Part shown: in pieces, positions 32,804-41,221 of the stretch | Position numbering within the stretch: position 1 is the stretch's first letter | Layout of the letters: each line of letters opens with the position of its first letter | Assembly (NCBI GenBank): GCA_034422735.1 | Contig: DAOUJL010000039.1 | Span: forward strand, 121,895 to 185,894 | Length of the DNA stretch: 64,000 nt | Direction of reading: 5' to 3' | Source of the DNA: CATOSD01 sp034422735 | Lineage (GTDB): Bacteria; Chloroflexota; Dehalococcoidia; Lucifugimonadales; CATOSD01 | The notes under the pieces: model-generated | Databases searched by the model: none | What the model saw: only the letters and a program-made list of their open reading frames with translations | What the model was told of the DNA's origin: nothing | Translations under genes and position numbers: made by a program

Positions 32804-33616
32804 ATGAAGTTCACCGACATCCTCTACTCCAAGAGCGACGGCATCGCCCGCATCATCATCAACCGACCCGAGGTCTACAACGCCATTCGCGGCAAGACCA
32901 CGGACGAGATGATAGTCGCGATGGAGGACACCCACAACGACGACAGCATCCGCGTGCTGATAATCGAGGGCGCGGGTCCGAACGCCTTCTGCTCCGGTCG
33001 CGACCAGGGCGAAGATCGCACCAGCCCCGAGTACGCCGGCGAGAGCGAGGGGAATATAGACGACATGGTGCGCAACATGCCCAAGCCCGTCATCGCCAAG
33101 GTGGACGGCTACGCCATCGGCTCCGGCAACATCCTCGCCTACACCTGCGACTTCACCGTCGCTTCCACCCGCTCCATCTTCGGCCAGACCGGACCGCGCG
33201 TCGGCAGCCCGGCCACGGGATTCGGCGTCGGCTACCTGGCGCACGTCGTAGGCCAGAAGCGCGCCCGCGAGATCTGGATGCTCACCCAGCAGTACAGCGC
33301 CCAGCAGGCATACGACATGGGCCTCGCCAACTCCGTCGTGCCCCACGACCAGCTAGAGGCCGAGGTGCAGCGCTACTGCGCCCTCATCAAGAACAACAGC
33401 CCCGTCATCCTGGAGCTCCAGAAGATGACCTTCAACGAGGTCACCGACTACATGGAGGACATTCCCAATCCCGCCGCTACCTTCATGCCCGAGTACAGCA
33501 GCTCCGAAGAGTCCGAAGAACGGCGGCTCGCCTTCATCGAGCGAAGGCCCATCGACCCGTCAAAGAACATGCCCTTCCTTCACGCCAGGCGCGCACACAA
33601 GGTGGCCGCCGAGTAA
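32804..33616 (+). CDS. Enoyl-CoA hydratase/isomerase family protein
   Basis: A crotonase-fold enzyme acting on acyl-CoA substrates. The oxyanion-hole segments are visible: AFCSGRDQGE (about 64-73) and IGSGNILAYTCDFTVAS (about 106-122), followed by FGQTGPRVGSPATGFG. The 270-residue length is normal. It heads a run of same-strand genes (122-residue protein, MmgE/PrpD), suggesting an acid or acyl-CoA degradation unit. The exact substrate is unknown; the segment after GR resembles naphthoyl/DHNA-CoA synthase-like members. Confidence 0.9.
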   Translation: MKFTDILYSKSDGIARIIINRPEVYNAIRGKTTDEMIVAMEDTHNDDSIRVLIIEGAGPNAFCSGRDQGEDRTSPEYAGESEGNIDDMVRNMPKPVIAKVDGYAIGSGNILAYTCDFTVASTRSIFGQTGPRVGSPATGFGVGYLAHVVGQKRAREIWMLTQQYSAQQAYDMGLANSVVPHDQLEAEVQRYCALIKNNSPVILELQKMTFNEVTDYMEDIPNPAATFMPEYSSSEESEERRLAFIERRPIDPSKNMPFLHARRAHKVAAE

Positions 33617-33663
33617 CCAAAATGTCCCTTCCCCCTAAACCAGCTACACACGGAGGAACCTCC

Positions 33664-34032
33664 ATGGCAAACTCAACCGGGGTGCAAGTCAGCATCAATC
33701 TCGCCTTCCCAGCGGCGGGCGTCGCATTCAAGATAGACGCGAACGACGCCGACGACGGCAGCGCGACAGCGTTTCGGCTGTCCGTGACCGACACCGACGG
33801 CGGACGCGACATCCCCTTCCGCGTCGACGCCTCACGCGCACTCGCCGACTGGGTGCGCGGCTACAGCCGTTGGCTCAACCGCGCCCGCGTCTCCGCGACA
33901 TTCGACGAGAACGCGATCACCGGCACCTTCCACGAGGGCCTCACCCCCGAACAGACCCTGGAGGGCGTGGCTCACGCCTGCGACATGATTCGCCAGCGCT
34001 TCGAGCTGTACGAGGAAAGCGTGCTGGAATAG
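33664..34032 (+). CDS. Hypothetical protein (122 aa)
   Basis: A short soluble protein without a family I recognise: beta-rich N-terminal half (VQVSINLAFPAAGVAFKID...FRLSVTDTDGGRDIPFRVD) and a helical C-terminal half (EQTLEGVAHACDMIRQRFELYEE). ATG 33664 has GGAGG 7-8 bases upstream. It lies between the enoyl-CoA hydratase and MmgE/PrpD genes on the same strand, so it is probably co-transcribed. Confidence 0.75.
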   Translation: MANSTGVQVSINLAFPAAGVAFKIDANDADDGSATAFRLSVTDTDGGRDIPFRVDASRALADWVRGYSRWLNRARVSATFDENAITGTFHEGLTPEQTLEGVAHACDMIRQRFELYEESVLE

Positions 34033-34058
34033 GATGGGGGTCTAGATGGGGGTCTAAA
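34032..34058 (+). repeat. Duplicated repeat-tail fragment
   Basis: ATGGGGGTCTAG and ATGGGGGTCTAA stand in tandem, resembling the family A tail GGATGGGGGTGA without its hairpin; they lie directly before the MmgE/PrpD ribosome site. Confidence 0.4.
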
Positions 34059-34061
34059 GGA

Positions 34062-35444
34062 ATGTTCGTTGCACAGAAGCTAGCCAATTTCGTCCACGGC
34101 CTGCGCTACGAGGAGCTACCGCCCGACGCCGTAGCCGCCGCCCGGCGCTACCTGGCCGACAGCTTCGCCTGCGCCCTCGCCGCCTACCACGCCGAGCCTG
34201 TCGCCAAGGTCCGCGAGTACGCCCTGGCCCGCGGCGGCGCGCAGGACGCCACGCTCATTGGCGCCACCGCCAAGACCCCCGCCGACGTCGCGGCCCTGGT
34301 GAACGGCACCATGGTGCGCTACCTGGACGCCAACGACATATTCGCTCCCACGCCCGGCCGCGAGGGCGGCCACTTCAGCGACGTCATACCCGCCCTGGCG
34401 GCTCTTGCCGAGGCGCGCGGCCACGACGCGAGCGAGCTTGTCACCGCCGTGGTCGCCAACTACGAACTGCTGGGAGCGCTCTCCGAGACCTACCACTTCT
34501 CCCGGCGCGGCTACCACGCCATCACCGTCGAGCCGTGGACGCTGGCCCTGGTCGCCTCGCGACTGCTGCGCGCCGGCCCGGACGCCGCCGTGCACGCATG
34601 CGGACTCGCCGGCGCGACGGGCATGGTGCTGAACACCTGGCTCCGCCCATCGCCCAGCATTCCCATGATCAAGGCCGCGGCCGTCGGCCTGGCGTCCCAG
34701 CGCGCGGTCCAGTCCGCGGAGCTGGCGGCGCTCGGCGTCACCGCGTCCGAGGACGCGCTGGAGACGACGTTCGAGCGCCTGGCGCCGCTCCACGACGCGC
34801 CGGCGGACCTCGGCCGCATCGACGAGCTCGGCGAGCGCTGGACCGCCACACGCAACGTCATCAAGTCCTACCCATCGCAGATCTCCACCCAGGCCGCCGT
34901 CGAGGCCGCGCTGGCGCTCCACCGCGCCGGCGTGCGCTCGGAGTCCGTGGCGAAGCTCACCGTGTACGGCCACAACGGCGTCTGCGGCGGCGTGCAGGGA
35001 TCGCCCGAGGCCTACGCGCCCGCGACGCGCGAGGCCGCCGACCACAGCACGCCCTTCGTCGTCGCCATGGCGCTGCTGCGCGGCAGGCTGACCGCGCGCG
35101 AGTACGAGGGCGACCCCTGGGACACCGCAGAGTACAAGTCCCTGGCGTCCCGCATCGACCTGGTGCGTGAGCCTGAGCGCGACGAGGCGATGGCCCAACA
35201 CGGCATCATGGGCGTGCGCCTCGTGGCGGAACTGGCGGACGGACGCACCGAGGAGGCGGTAGTGCACCAGCCCAAGGGCCACCCCGACGCGCCGATGTCC
35301 GACGACGATCTGCTCGCCAAGATGACCTGGCTCCTCGAGGACGTCACCCCCAGCGGCACCCCCGAGCGCATATTCGAGCTGTGCCAGACCATGACCACGC
35401 AAGACGACCTTACCGCGCTCCTGGCGGCGTGCCGTCTGGCATAG
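34062..35444 (+). CDS. MmgE/PrpD family protein
   Basis: A member of the 2-methylcitrate dehydratase/cis-aconitate decarboxylase-like fold. Characteristic parts: a helical N-domain with ARRYLADSFACALAAYHAEP, ALVNGTMVRYLDANDIF with the conserved Asp pair, GREGGHFSDVIPALAAL, and the KSYPSQISTQAAVEAAL segment of domain 2. 460 residues from ATG 34062 (TAAAGGA just upstream). The substrate is uncertain because the family covers several dehydratases and isomerases. Confidence 0.88.
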   Translation: MFVAQKLANFVHGLRYEELPPDAVAAARRYLADSFACALAAYHAEPVAKVREYALARGGAQDATLIGATAKTPADVAALVNGTMVRYLDANDIFAPTPGREGGHFSDVIPALAALAEARGHDASELVTAVVANYELLGALSETYHFSRRGYHAITVEPWTLALVASRLLRAGPDAAVHACGLAGATGMVLNTWLRPSPSIPMIKAAAVGLASQRAVQSAELAALGVTASEDALETTFERLAPLHDAPADLGRIDELGERWTATRNVIKSYPSQISTQAAVEAALALHRAGVRSESVAKLTVYGHNGVCGGVQGSPEAYAPATREAADHSTPFVVAMALLRGRLTAREYEGDPWDTAEYKSLASRIDLVREPERDEAMAQHGIMGVRLVAELADGRTEEAVVHQPKGHPDAPMSDDDLLAKMTWLLEDVTPSGTPERIFELCQTMTTQDDLTALLAACRLA

Positions 35445-35492
35445 CCGGAACCCAGGGGCGGCGGTTGGTGCCAAGGAGGACATGGGGGAGAC

Positions 35493-37040
35493 ATGAGGCT
35501 CTTCTTCAAATGGCTCGTCTTCGTGATGGTTCCGCGCTGGCTCATAGTGGCCCTGCGATCCGATATTCCTCGCCGGCCCTCCAAAGACCCCACAAAACAC
35601 ACCGATTACGAAATTGGCTGGGCCCTACAAGACGGCTGGGCAGAACTGGTAGAGGAGCACGTCCCCGCTTCCGCTGGTGACATCTCCGGCAAGGAAGCCG
35701 TGGCGCTCAGGCGAGTCAACATCAACGTAGCCTTCGTCGACAGGCGCGAGCACGACGAGGCCATAGCGTTCGTCCGGCCCAGCGTCTCGCTCAGGAGGCT
35801 GCCCGACGCCGCGCTGGGGTTGCTCCTGGGCGTGCCGGCAGAAGCGGCCCGCGCCATCGACCAGGCTATGCGCGAAGAAAACCCCGGCCTCATCTCGCCG
35901 ATGCACGTGCTTGTTTCGTGCCACTTCCGGCAGGGGCGATGGCGTCCGATAGTAGTGGACTTGGACGAGCTGGCATTCGAAGCTGAACGGCAGTCGCTAA
36001 TGGCCGAAGTGTACAAGCGGCAGACCACCTGGAAACAGTCCGCTGCCCTGGATTCCGAATTGTACGTAGCAATTGGGGAATCGGTCCAGATTCAGACCGA
36101 CCTGAAGGAGCCGCCGTTCGCCGTGATGGTGCTAGGCCCGGCCGAAAGCGTGGACGACAAGACAGTTCGCGTGCCCGTCCGCATCACCGCGATTGTCCCC
36201 AGATGGTCGCTATCGTCCATCGGCGGCTCTTTCCTGACATCTCTGCAGACCGAGCCGGGCGAGCGCGGCGAGTCTGTCAGCTGGTCGAATCTCGACACTT
36301 CGCCCTCACCCTACTCTCCAGGATTCGAGGACGTCATCCTGGTCAAAGGAGGCTCGCATGAGATTTACCTGTACTTCCGCGCCGATGACGATAGCCGCGA
36401 GACGACGGTCCCGCACCTACCCTTCACGGAGATGCACTACTTCGACGGCTCAGAGCAGATAATCGCGTCCGATCTGACCCGAACCTCGCCCATTCCGGAG
36501 CGCGCCAGGTTAGACGCCGGAAGCCTAGGTGCCCTATGGGACGACCCGCCCGTCGAGGCCGTCGGCGCCAGGCTGAGCGGCGGACAGTGGGGGCACATAC
36601 CCACTCCCCCGAAAGCCGGGATAGGCGACACGGTCAGGGCCACGACGTTCACCGACTGGCCCAATCCCGGACGTGACAAGCCCTCTTACGACATCACCGT
36701 CCTGGGCTTGCCGCAGGTCTTTGACGACCGCGCCGTCCGCCTCCACCTTCGAATCACGTCACTGGAGGACGGGCTCTCGTTACGTGCGCTGGAGTTCCAG
36801 CTATCGTCCGGCCCCGACACATACGGCCGCATACATCACCTGTGGGAATCGCGTCCGCTGTACGAGGAGAACCCCAATCTGCCCGACTCCCTGCCTGACG
36901 CCGTGCTGGAGGCAGGACAGACCGCCGAAGGCCACGTCTACTTTCCCGCCCCGCACAGCGAGCACGTTCCGCCCGGGACAGCACTCACCATCCTCTGGCA
37001 CGGCGACACCCTGTTCGAGCAGCCAATCACCTTGGCGTGA
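35493..37040 (+). CDS. Hypothetical protein with two DUF4352-like beta-sandwich repeats
   Basis: A 515-residue protein of unknown function. The N-terminus has a hydrophobic stretch (FFKWLVFVMVPRWLIVAL) that may anchor it, then a conserved-looking region to about 185. Two similar beta-sandwich units follow (about 190-310 and 375-510). Each begins with a G-(E/D)-(S/T)-V-x3-T segment, then 'y.i.VLG.....DD..VR....IT....', a 'L..L.....L.S' strand and a 'I..G......V.F......' end, reminiscent of DUF4352/telokin-like domains. ATG 35493 has GGGGGAG upstream. No neighbour suggests its role. Confidence 0.65.
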   Translation: MRLFFKWLVFVMVPRWLIVALRSDIPRRPSKDPTKHTDYEIGWALQDGWAELVEEHVPASAGDISGKEAVALRRVNINVAFVDRREHDEAIAFVRPSVSLRRLPDAALGLLLGVPAEAARAIDQAMREENPGLISPMHVLVSCHFRQGRWRPIVVDLDELAFEAERQSLMAEVYKRQTTWKQSAALDSELYVAIGESVQIQTDLKEPPFAVMVLGPAESVDDKTVRVPVRITAIVPRWSLSSIGGSFLTSLQTEPGERGESVSWSNLDTSPSPYSPGFEDVILVKGGSHEIYLYFRADDDSRETTVPHLPFTEMHYFDGSEQIIASDLTRTSPIPERARLDAGSLGALWDDPPVEAVGARLSGGQWGHIPTPPKAGIGDTVRATTFTDWPNPGRDKPSYDITVLGLPQVFDDRAVRLHLRITSLEDGLSLRALEFQLSSGPDTYGRIHHLWESRPLYEENPNLPDSLPDAVLEAGQTAEGHVYFPAPHSEHVPPGTALTILWHGDTLFEQPITLA

Positions 37041-37171
37041 CGTGCGCCCAAACGCAACCACTATCCGGTACCGGCCACCGCCTGGGTTTCGGTTCTCTTC
37101 CCACTACTCCCTGGACTTCGAACCCCCGCCCCCGCCGCGCCGCCGAACCGGCGGCGATGCTCACGCAGCGT

Positions 37172-37534
37172 TCAATTGTCCATCACCACGCTCATCCCCG
37201 CCGCGCGCGCCTTCTCCGCCGCCTCCTCGTTCACCACCCCGTCCTGCATCCACACGTACCGCGCCCCCGCCTCGATCGCGTCGTCCACCACCGGACCCAC
37301 CAACTCCGACCGGCGGAACACGCCCACCATGTCGATCGGCTCCGGCACCGACTTCAGGTCCGGGTACGCTTTCTCTCCCAGCACCTCGTCGATCAGCGGA
37401 TTCACTGGGATGATGCGGTAACCCTGCTCCTGCATGTACTTCGACACGTAGTGGCTCGGCCTCTCCGGGTTAAGCGAAATTCCCACCACCGCGATGGTCT
37501 TGCTGTTGGTCAATTGCTCGTGCACCGTATCCAT
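37172..37534 (-). CDS. CoA-binding domain protein (YccU type)
   Basis: A 120-residue Rossmann-type protein with the CoA-binding signature KTIAVVGISLNPERPSHYVSKYMQEQGYRIIPVNP and the C-terminal WMQDGVVNEEAAEKARAAGMSVVMDN. Stand-alone members of this succinyl-CoA-synthetase-like domain have no settled function. AAGGAGG precedes ATG 37534 on the minus strand. It is downstream of the epoxide hydrolase and a hairpin repeat. Confidence 0.92.
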   Translation of the reverse strand: MDTVHEQLTNSKTIAVVGISLNPERPSHYVSKYMQEQGYRIIPVNPLIDEVLGEKAYPDLKSVPEPIDMVGVFRRSELVGPVVDDAIEAGARYVWMQDGVVNEEAAEKARAAGMSVVMDN

Positions 37535-37568
37535 TGCTCGCCTCCTTATCGCTCGCCTTCATTGCAGT

Positions 37569-37608
37569 CCCCTCTCCCACGCGGGGGAGAGGGTTAGGGT
37601 GAGGGGGC
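37569..37608 (+). repeat. Intergenic hairpin repeat, family B
   Basis: CCCTCTCCCACGCGGGGGAG type hairpin with tail GGTTAGGGTGAGGG; plus orientation between two minus-strand genes. Confidence 0.8.
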
Positions 37609-37624
37609 TCCCCACAGGCAACCC

Positions 37625-38776
37625 TCACCGCAACTCTCGAAAGAACCCGCGAATGTCCTCCGCAAGCTCTCGCGGCGTCTCCATCGCGGCAAAGTGGCCG
37701 CCGTAGGGCATATCGGTGAACCGACGCAGGTCCGCGAAGATACGCTCGCACCACTCCCTCGGCGGATGCGCGATCTCCTTCGGGAACGTCGCCACCGCCG
37801 CCGGTGGTCGTATCCGCTCGTCCCGGCCGAGTTGAAGCGGGTCGCGCTGCGATTCGTAGTACAGCCGCACCGACGACCCTATCGTCCCCGTGAACCAGTA
37901 GATGCTCACGTTGGTCAGCAACTCGTCCTTCGTGTACACGCTCTCGACGTCCCCGCCGCAGTCGCTCCACGTCCGGAACTTCTCCACGATCCACGCCGCC
38001 AGACCCACCGGCGAGTCCGTCAGCCCGTAGGCCAGCGTCTGCGGCTTCGTGCCCTGGATGTGGCCGTAGCCGCCCTCCGCGTGCCGCCACTGCTCGCGCT
38101 CGGCCTGCAACGCCTTCTCCGCCGCCGTGAGCGGCGCCGACCCCTCGCCCAGGTACGGCGCGCCTATCACCAGCGTCACGTGTCCGCCTATCACGTCCTC
38201 CGGCCGCGCGTGCGCCACGCTCGCCGTGACCGCGCCGCCCCAGTCGCCGCCGTGCGCGCCGAAACGGCTGTAGCCCAGTTCGTCCGTCATCAGCCGACCG
38301 AACAGGTCCGCCACCCGCTGGTAGCTCATCCCCGGCGCCGTGGGCTTGCCCGAGAAGCCGTACCCCGGCATAGACGGCACGACCACGTCGAAGGCATCCG
38401 TGGCGTCGCCCCCGTGCGAGGCGGGGTCGGTCAGCAGCGGGATGAGCTTGTACATCTCCCAGAAGGTGCTCGGCCAGCCGTGCGTGATGAGCAGTGGCAT
38501 CGGATTGGGCCCCTGCCCGCGCGCGTGCACGAAGTGCAGCCGCTGGCCGCCCACCTCCGCCGTGAACTGCGGCAGCTCGTTCAGCCGCCGCTCCTGCTCG
38601 CGCCAGTCGAACCCCGTCAGCCAGTAGTCCGCGAGCTCCCGCATGTAGCCCAGATTGGAGCCGTAGTCCCAGCCCGCGCCGTCCACCTCATCCGGCCACC
38701 GCGTCGCCCCAATCCGACGCCGCAGGTCCTCCAGGTCAGCCTCCGCTATGTCTATGCGAAACGGTTCAATTGCCAT
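37625..38776 (-). CDS. Epoxide hydrolase family protein (EHN domain, alpha/beta hydrolase)
   Basis: Opens epoxides to diols by nucleophilic attack in known members. The N-terminal epoxide-hydrolase domain (FRIDIAEADLEDLRRRIGATRWPDEV) is followed by an alpha/beta-hydrolase core: HGWPSTFWEMYK holds the oxyanion-hole HGxP motif, the nucleophile Asp178 lies in GGDWGGAVT, and PYGGHFAAMETPRELAEDI carries the catalytic His. 383 residues matches microsomal-type bacterial members. Physiological substrate unknown. Confidence 0.9.
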   Translation of the reverse strand: MAIEPFRIDIAEADLEDLRRRIGATRWPDEVDGAGWDYGSNLGYMRELADYWLTGFDWREQERRLNELPQFTAEVGGQRLHFVHARGQGPNPMPLLITHGWPSTFWEMYKLIPLLTDPASHGGDATDAFDVVVPSMPGYGFSGKPTAPGMSYQRVADLFGRLMTDELGYSRFGAHGGDWGGAVTASVAHARPEDVIGGHVTLVIGAPYLGEGSAPLTAAEKALQAEREQWRHAEGGYGHIQGTKPQTLAYGLTDSPVGLAAWIVEKFRTWSDCGGDVESVYTKDELLTNVSIYWFTGTIGSSVRLYYESQRDPLQLGRDERIRPPAAVATFPKEIAHPPREWCERIFADLRRFTDMPYGGHFAAMETPRELAEDIRGFFRELR

Positions 38777-38792
38777 GTGCGCTTCCTATTGG

Positions 38793-38832
38793 TCCCCTCT
38801 CCCCTGCGCGGGAGAGGGTTAGGGTGAGGGGG
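38793..38832 (+). repeat. Intergenic hairpin repeat, family B
   Basis: CCCTCTCCCCTGCGCGGGAG type hairpin plus GGTTAGGGTGAGGG; first of two in tandem between minus-strand genes. Confidence 0.8.
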
Positions 38833-38845
38833 CTGCTCCATTTGG

Positions 38846-38884
38846 TCCCCTCTCCCCCGCGCGGGAGAGGGTAAGGGCGAGGGG
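38846..38884 (+). repeat. Intergenic hairpin repeat, family B (tandem copy)
   Basis: Second copy 13 bases after the first, same orientation, with tail GGTAAGGGCGAGGG. Confidence 0.8.
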
Positions 38885-38896
38885 CTCTAGGCTAGT

Positions 38897-39949
38897 TCAC
38901 CCCATCCCCAGCTCACCCGCCAGCCCGTACTCCTCCGCCAGCGACCGCAGCCGCTCCCACGTAGCATCCTCCACCTCCACGCCATCCCGCCGCTTCTGCG
39001 CCGAGCGCAGATGCTCCAGCTCGCCCGGATAATACACCCGGTCGAACCCCTCCGCGGGCGGCGTGCTCGTCAGGTACTCCGCGAACTCGGTGACTTCGCG
39101 CCTGAACTCTGCCAGGTCGCGGAACGCGTCCACGCTGAACGCCGCCATGAAGCAGCCGTCGTTGTGACGCCCGGTCGGGTCGATTCCGAATCCCAGCCCG
39201 GTCAGGATGCCCGAGAAAATCTCCACCATCGCGGACAGCCCGTACCCCTTGTGGCCCTCCGGCCCGCCCAGCGGCAGCATCACGCCGCCCTGGCGAAGCG
39301 CGCCCGGGTCCGTCGTCTGGTTGCCGTCTTTGTCCAGCAGCCAGCCCTCTGGGATGGGCGCGTTGCGCGCCGTCGCCACCGCGAGCTTGCCCGCCGCCAC
39401 GGCGCTCGTCGCCATGTCGATGAAGAACGGCCCGTCCAGGTCGCTGGGCATGGCTATACAGATGGGATTCGTCCCCAGCCGCGCCTCGCGTCCGCCGAAC
39501 GGCGCGACCGACTTGGCCGAGCGCCCGGAGTCCGCGGTCATCATCCCGATCATCCCCGCCTCAGCCGCCATGATGGGATAGTCCGCAACGCGCCCCACGT
39601 GGCTCTGCCGGAACACCGTCGCCGCCGCGATGCTGTTCTGCCGCGCCTTCTCGATCGTCATGTTCATCGCGCGCTCGGACACCACGTACCCGAACCCCCA
39701 GTGGCCGTCGATCACGGTCGTGGTGGCCGTCTCCCGCACCACCTCGAACGGCGCGCCCGGCACGATGTGCTCATGGTTCACCCGGTCGATGTACGTGGGA
39801 ATCTGGATGATCCCGTGCGAGTCGTGGCCCGCGAGATTCGCCCCGATGGAGTGCCGGCTGATGATGGCCGCCTCCTCCTCGCTCGCGCCCGCGGCCTGCA
39901 GCAGCCTGCTGGCGATATTCTCGAGCCGGTCGGCCTCGATGGTGGGCAT
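38897..39949 (-). CDS. Malate/L-lactate dehydrogenase family (Ldh family) oxidoreductase
   Basis: An NAD(P)-dependent 2-hydroxyacid/ureidoglycolate-type dehydrogenase of the LDH2/MDH2 fold. The family landmarks are RHSIGANLAGHDSHGIIQIPTYIDRV, the HVGRVADYPIMAAEAGMIG segment, FGGREARLGTNPICIAMP and LPLGGPEGHKGYGLSAMVEI. 350 residues. GGGAGGTGAG lies before ATG 39949. Members include malate, lactate, sulfolactate and ureidoglycolate dehydrogenases; the substrate cannot be told here. Confidence 0.9.
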   Translation of the reverse strand: MPTIEADRLENIASRLLQAAGASEEEAAIISRHSIGANLAGHDSHGIIQIPTYIDRVNHEHIVPGAPFEVVRETATTTVIDGHWGFGYVVSERAMNMTIEKARQNSIAAATVFRQSHVGRVADYPIMAAEAGMIGMMTADSGRSAKSVAPFGGREARLGTNPICIAMPSDLDGPFFIDMATSAVAAGKLAVATARNAPIPEGWLLDKDGNQTTDPGALRQGGVMLPLGGPEGHKGYGLSAMVEIFSGILTGLGFGIDPTGRHNDGCFMAAFSVDAFRDLAEFRREVTEFAEYLTSTPPAEGFDRVYYPGELEHLRSAQKRRDGVEVEDATWERLRSLAEEYGLAGELGMG

Positions 39950-40042
39950 CTGCTCACCTCCCTGTCCAGTGTCAGCGTTGCCGCCAAGTCTAGCAGGTTT
40001 CCCCGCCCGGCGTGCGTCTCCCGGAACGCGGCCGTGTTGTGC

Positions 40043-40048
40043 TAGAGT
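40043..40048 (+). promoter_or_regulatory. Extended -10 promoter of the NYN gene (TTGTGC-TAGAGT)
   Basis: TGTGCTAGAGT; predicted transcription start near 40055, about 20-35 bases before the probable start of the NYN reading frame. Confidence 0.55.
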
Positions 40049-40089
40049 AACTGAGCCAGTCCAGGCGAAACCACCGATGGGGGGATAGT

Positions 40090-40725
40090 ATTCGCGTCCT
40101 GAGCGGCCAGCGCGTCGCCGTATACATAGACGGCTTTAACCTCTTCTATGGGCTGAGAGACAAGCGCTGGCGGCGCTACTACTGGCTCGACGTGTACAAA
40201 CTCGCGCAGAATCTGCTCCGCCCGCGTCAGACGCTCACTGCCGCCAGGTACTTCACCGCCCGCGTCTACCCCGACGCCGGCGACCCCGGAAAGGCCGCCC
40301 GTCAGAACGCCTACCTGGAAGCGCTGGGAACCATCCCCGGCCTGAGCATCCACTACGGTCACTTCCTGCCCAGGACCCGGCGCTGCCCCAACTGCGGCGA
40401 GCTAACGCAGTCCTACGAAGAAAAGATGACCGACGTCAACATCGCCGTCGAAATGGTCCGGGACGCGCACGACAACCTGTTCGACGCCGCCATAGTGGTC
40501 TCCGCCGACAGCGACCTCTCGCGCCCCATCACCGCCATCAGAGAGCGGTTCCCCGAAAAGCGCGCAATCGTCGACTTCCCGCCCAGCCGCTTCTCAAGCC
40601 ACCTCAGGCAAATAGCAGGCGCGGCGTTCTTCATACGACGCGATACATTGAGAGACAGCCAGTTGCCCGAACACATTACAAAACAGGATGGAATCGTCCT
40701 CTCGCGCCCCTCATCATGGGATTAG
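40090..40725 (+). CDS. NYN domain (PIN-like) ribonuclease with zinc knuckle; start problematic
   Basis: A LabA/limkain-type NYN protein, presumed metal-dependent RNase. VAVYIDGFNLFYG holds the first catalytic Asp, EKMTDVNIAVEMV the second, and VSADSDLSRPI the third; RRCPNCGEL adds a CxxC. The domain begins upstream of the first ordinary in-frame start (GTG 40192), which would delete the catalytic Asp. In-frame upstream codons are ATT 40090 and CTG 40099. ATG 40077 is one base out of frame across a run of six G; with five G it would read straight into the domain. The locus is therefore either a rare start or a homopolymer indel. Confidence 0.78.
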   Translation: MRVLSGQRVAVYIDGFNLFYGLRDKRWRRYYWLDVYKLAQNLLRPRQTLTAARYFTARVYPDAGDPGKAARQNAYLEALGTIPGLSIHYGHFLPRTRRCPNCGELTQSYEEKMTDVNIAVEMVRDAHDNLFDAAIVVSADSDLSRPITAIRERFPEKRAIVDFPPSRFSSHLRQIAGAAFFIRRDTLRDSQLPEHITKQDGIVLSRPSSWD

Positions 40726-40808
40726 AGGATTCCTGAAAAAACGAGACGCCCCCATATCTCTATAGGGACGTCGGCCCAGCGATACTCTCACTGGGGGGGT
40801 ACATACAC

Positions 40809-40814
40809 TATAAT
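40809..40814 (+). promoter_or_regulatory. -10 box TATAAT upstream of the AbrB gene
   Basis: A perfect TATAAT between the NYN and AbrB genes, without a clear -35. It may be a distal promoter of the AbrB-restriction operon. Confidence 0.4.
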
Positions 40815-40892
40815 GCGCCCCCTATCGCGCTGTCAACACATCGTCGCCGCAATTTCGCGCTTGGCGTGGCGAAAGTCAGGACTGCTGGCAGT

Positions 40893-40921
40893 TTGTCATG
40901 GTCATTGCCAAAGGCCATAAT
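40893..40921 (+). promoter_or_regulatory. Promoter TTGTCA-17-CATAAT of the AbrB/GmrSD operon
   Basis: TTGTCA (40893-40898) and CATAAT (40916-40921) are 17 bases apart, a canonical spacing, and lie 42 bases upstream of ATG 40964. It is one of few -35/-10 promoters in the window. Confidence 0.6.
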
Positions 40922-40963
40922 GTAAGTCCAACGGCCACTCCTCAAGGAAACGGAGCGTTTTCA

Positions 40964-41221
40964 ATGTTCGAATCCACCATAGCCGTGAAGGGCCAGACCA
41001 CGCTGCCCAAAGACGTCAGGGACTCGCTGGCGGTGAAGGCAGGGGACAGGGTCCGCTATGTCATTCTGGACGAGGGAGTGCTGTTACTGCCCGTGCGGTC
41101 CACCAGCCGGCGGTTCGGTAGCCTCAAGTACGACGGCCCGCCCGTTAGCCTGGAAGATATGGACCGTGCCATCGCAGAGGGGTCAATCTTGGTAGAGAAT
41201 CCCGGAGGCAATTCGTCATGA
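40964..41221 (+). CDS. AbrB/SpoVT-type DNA-binding protein (antitoxin-like)
   Basis: An 85-residue protein with a swapped-hairpin AbrB domain: STIAVKGQTTLPKDVRDSLAVKAGDRVRYVILDEGVLLLPV. The acidic C-terminal tail (LEDMDRAIAEG) is like that of VapB/MazE antitoxins that neutralise PIN toxins. Here, instead of a toxin, the ATGA overlap leads into a GmrSD-like restriction gene. ATG 40964 is chosen because the domain begins there and AAGGAAACGGAG lies upstream. Likely an autorepressor controlling the pair. Confidence 0.82.
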   Translation: MFESTIAVKGQTTLPKDVRDSLAVKAGDRVRYVILDEGVLLLPVRSTSRRFGSLKYDGPPVSLEDMDRAIAEGSILVENPGGNSS

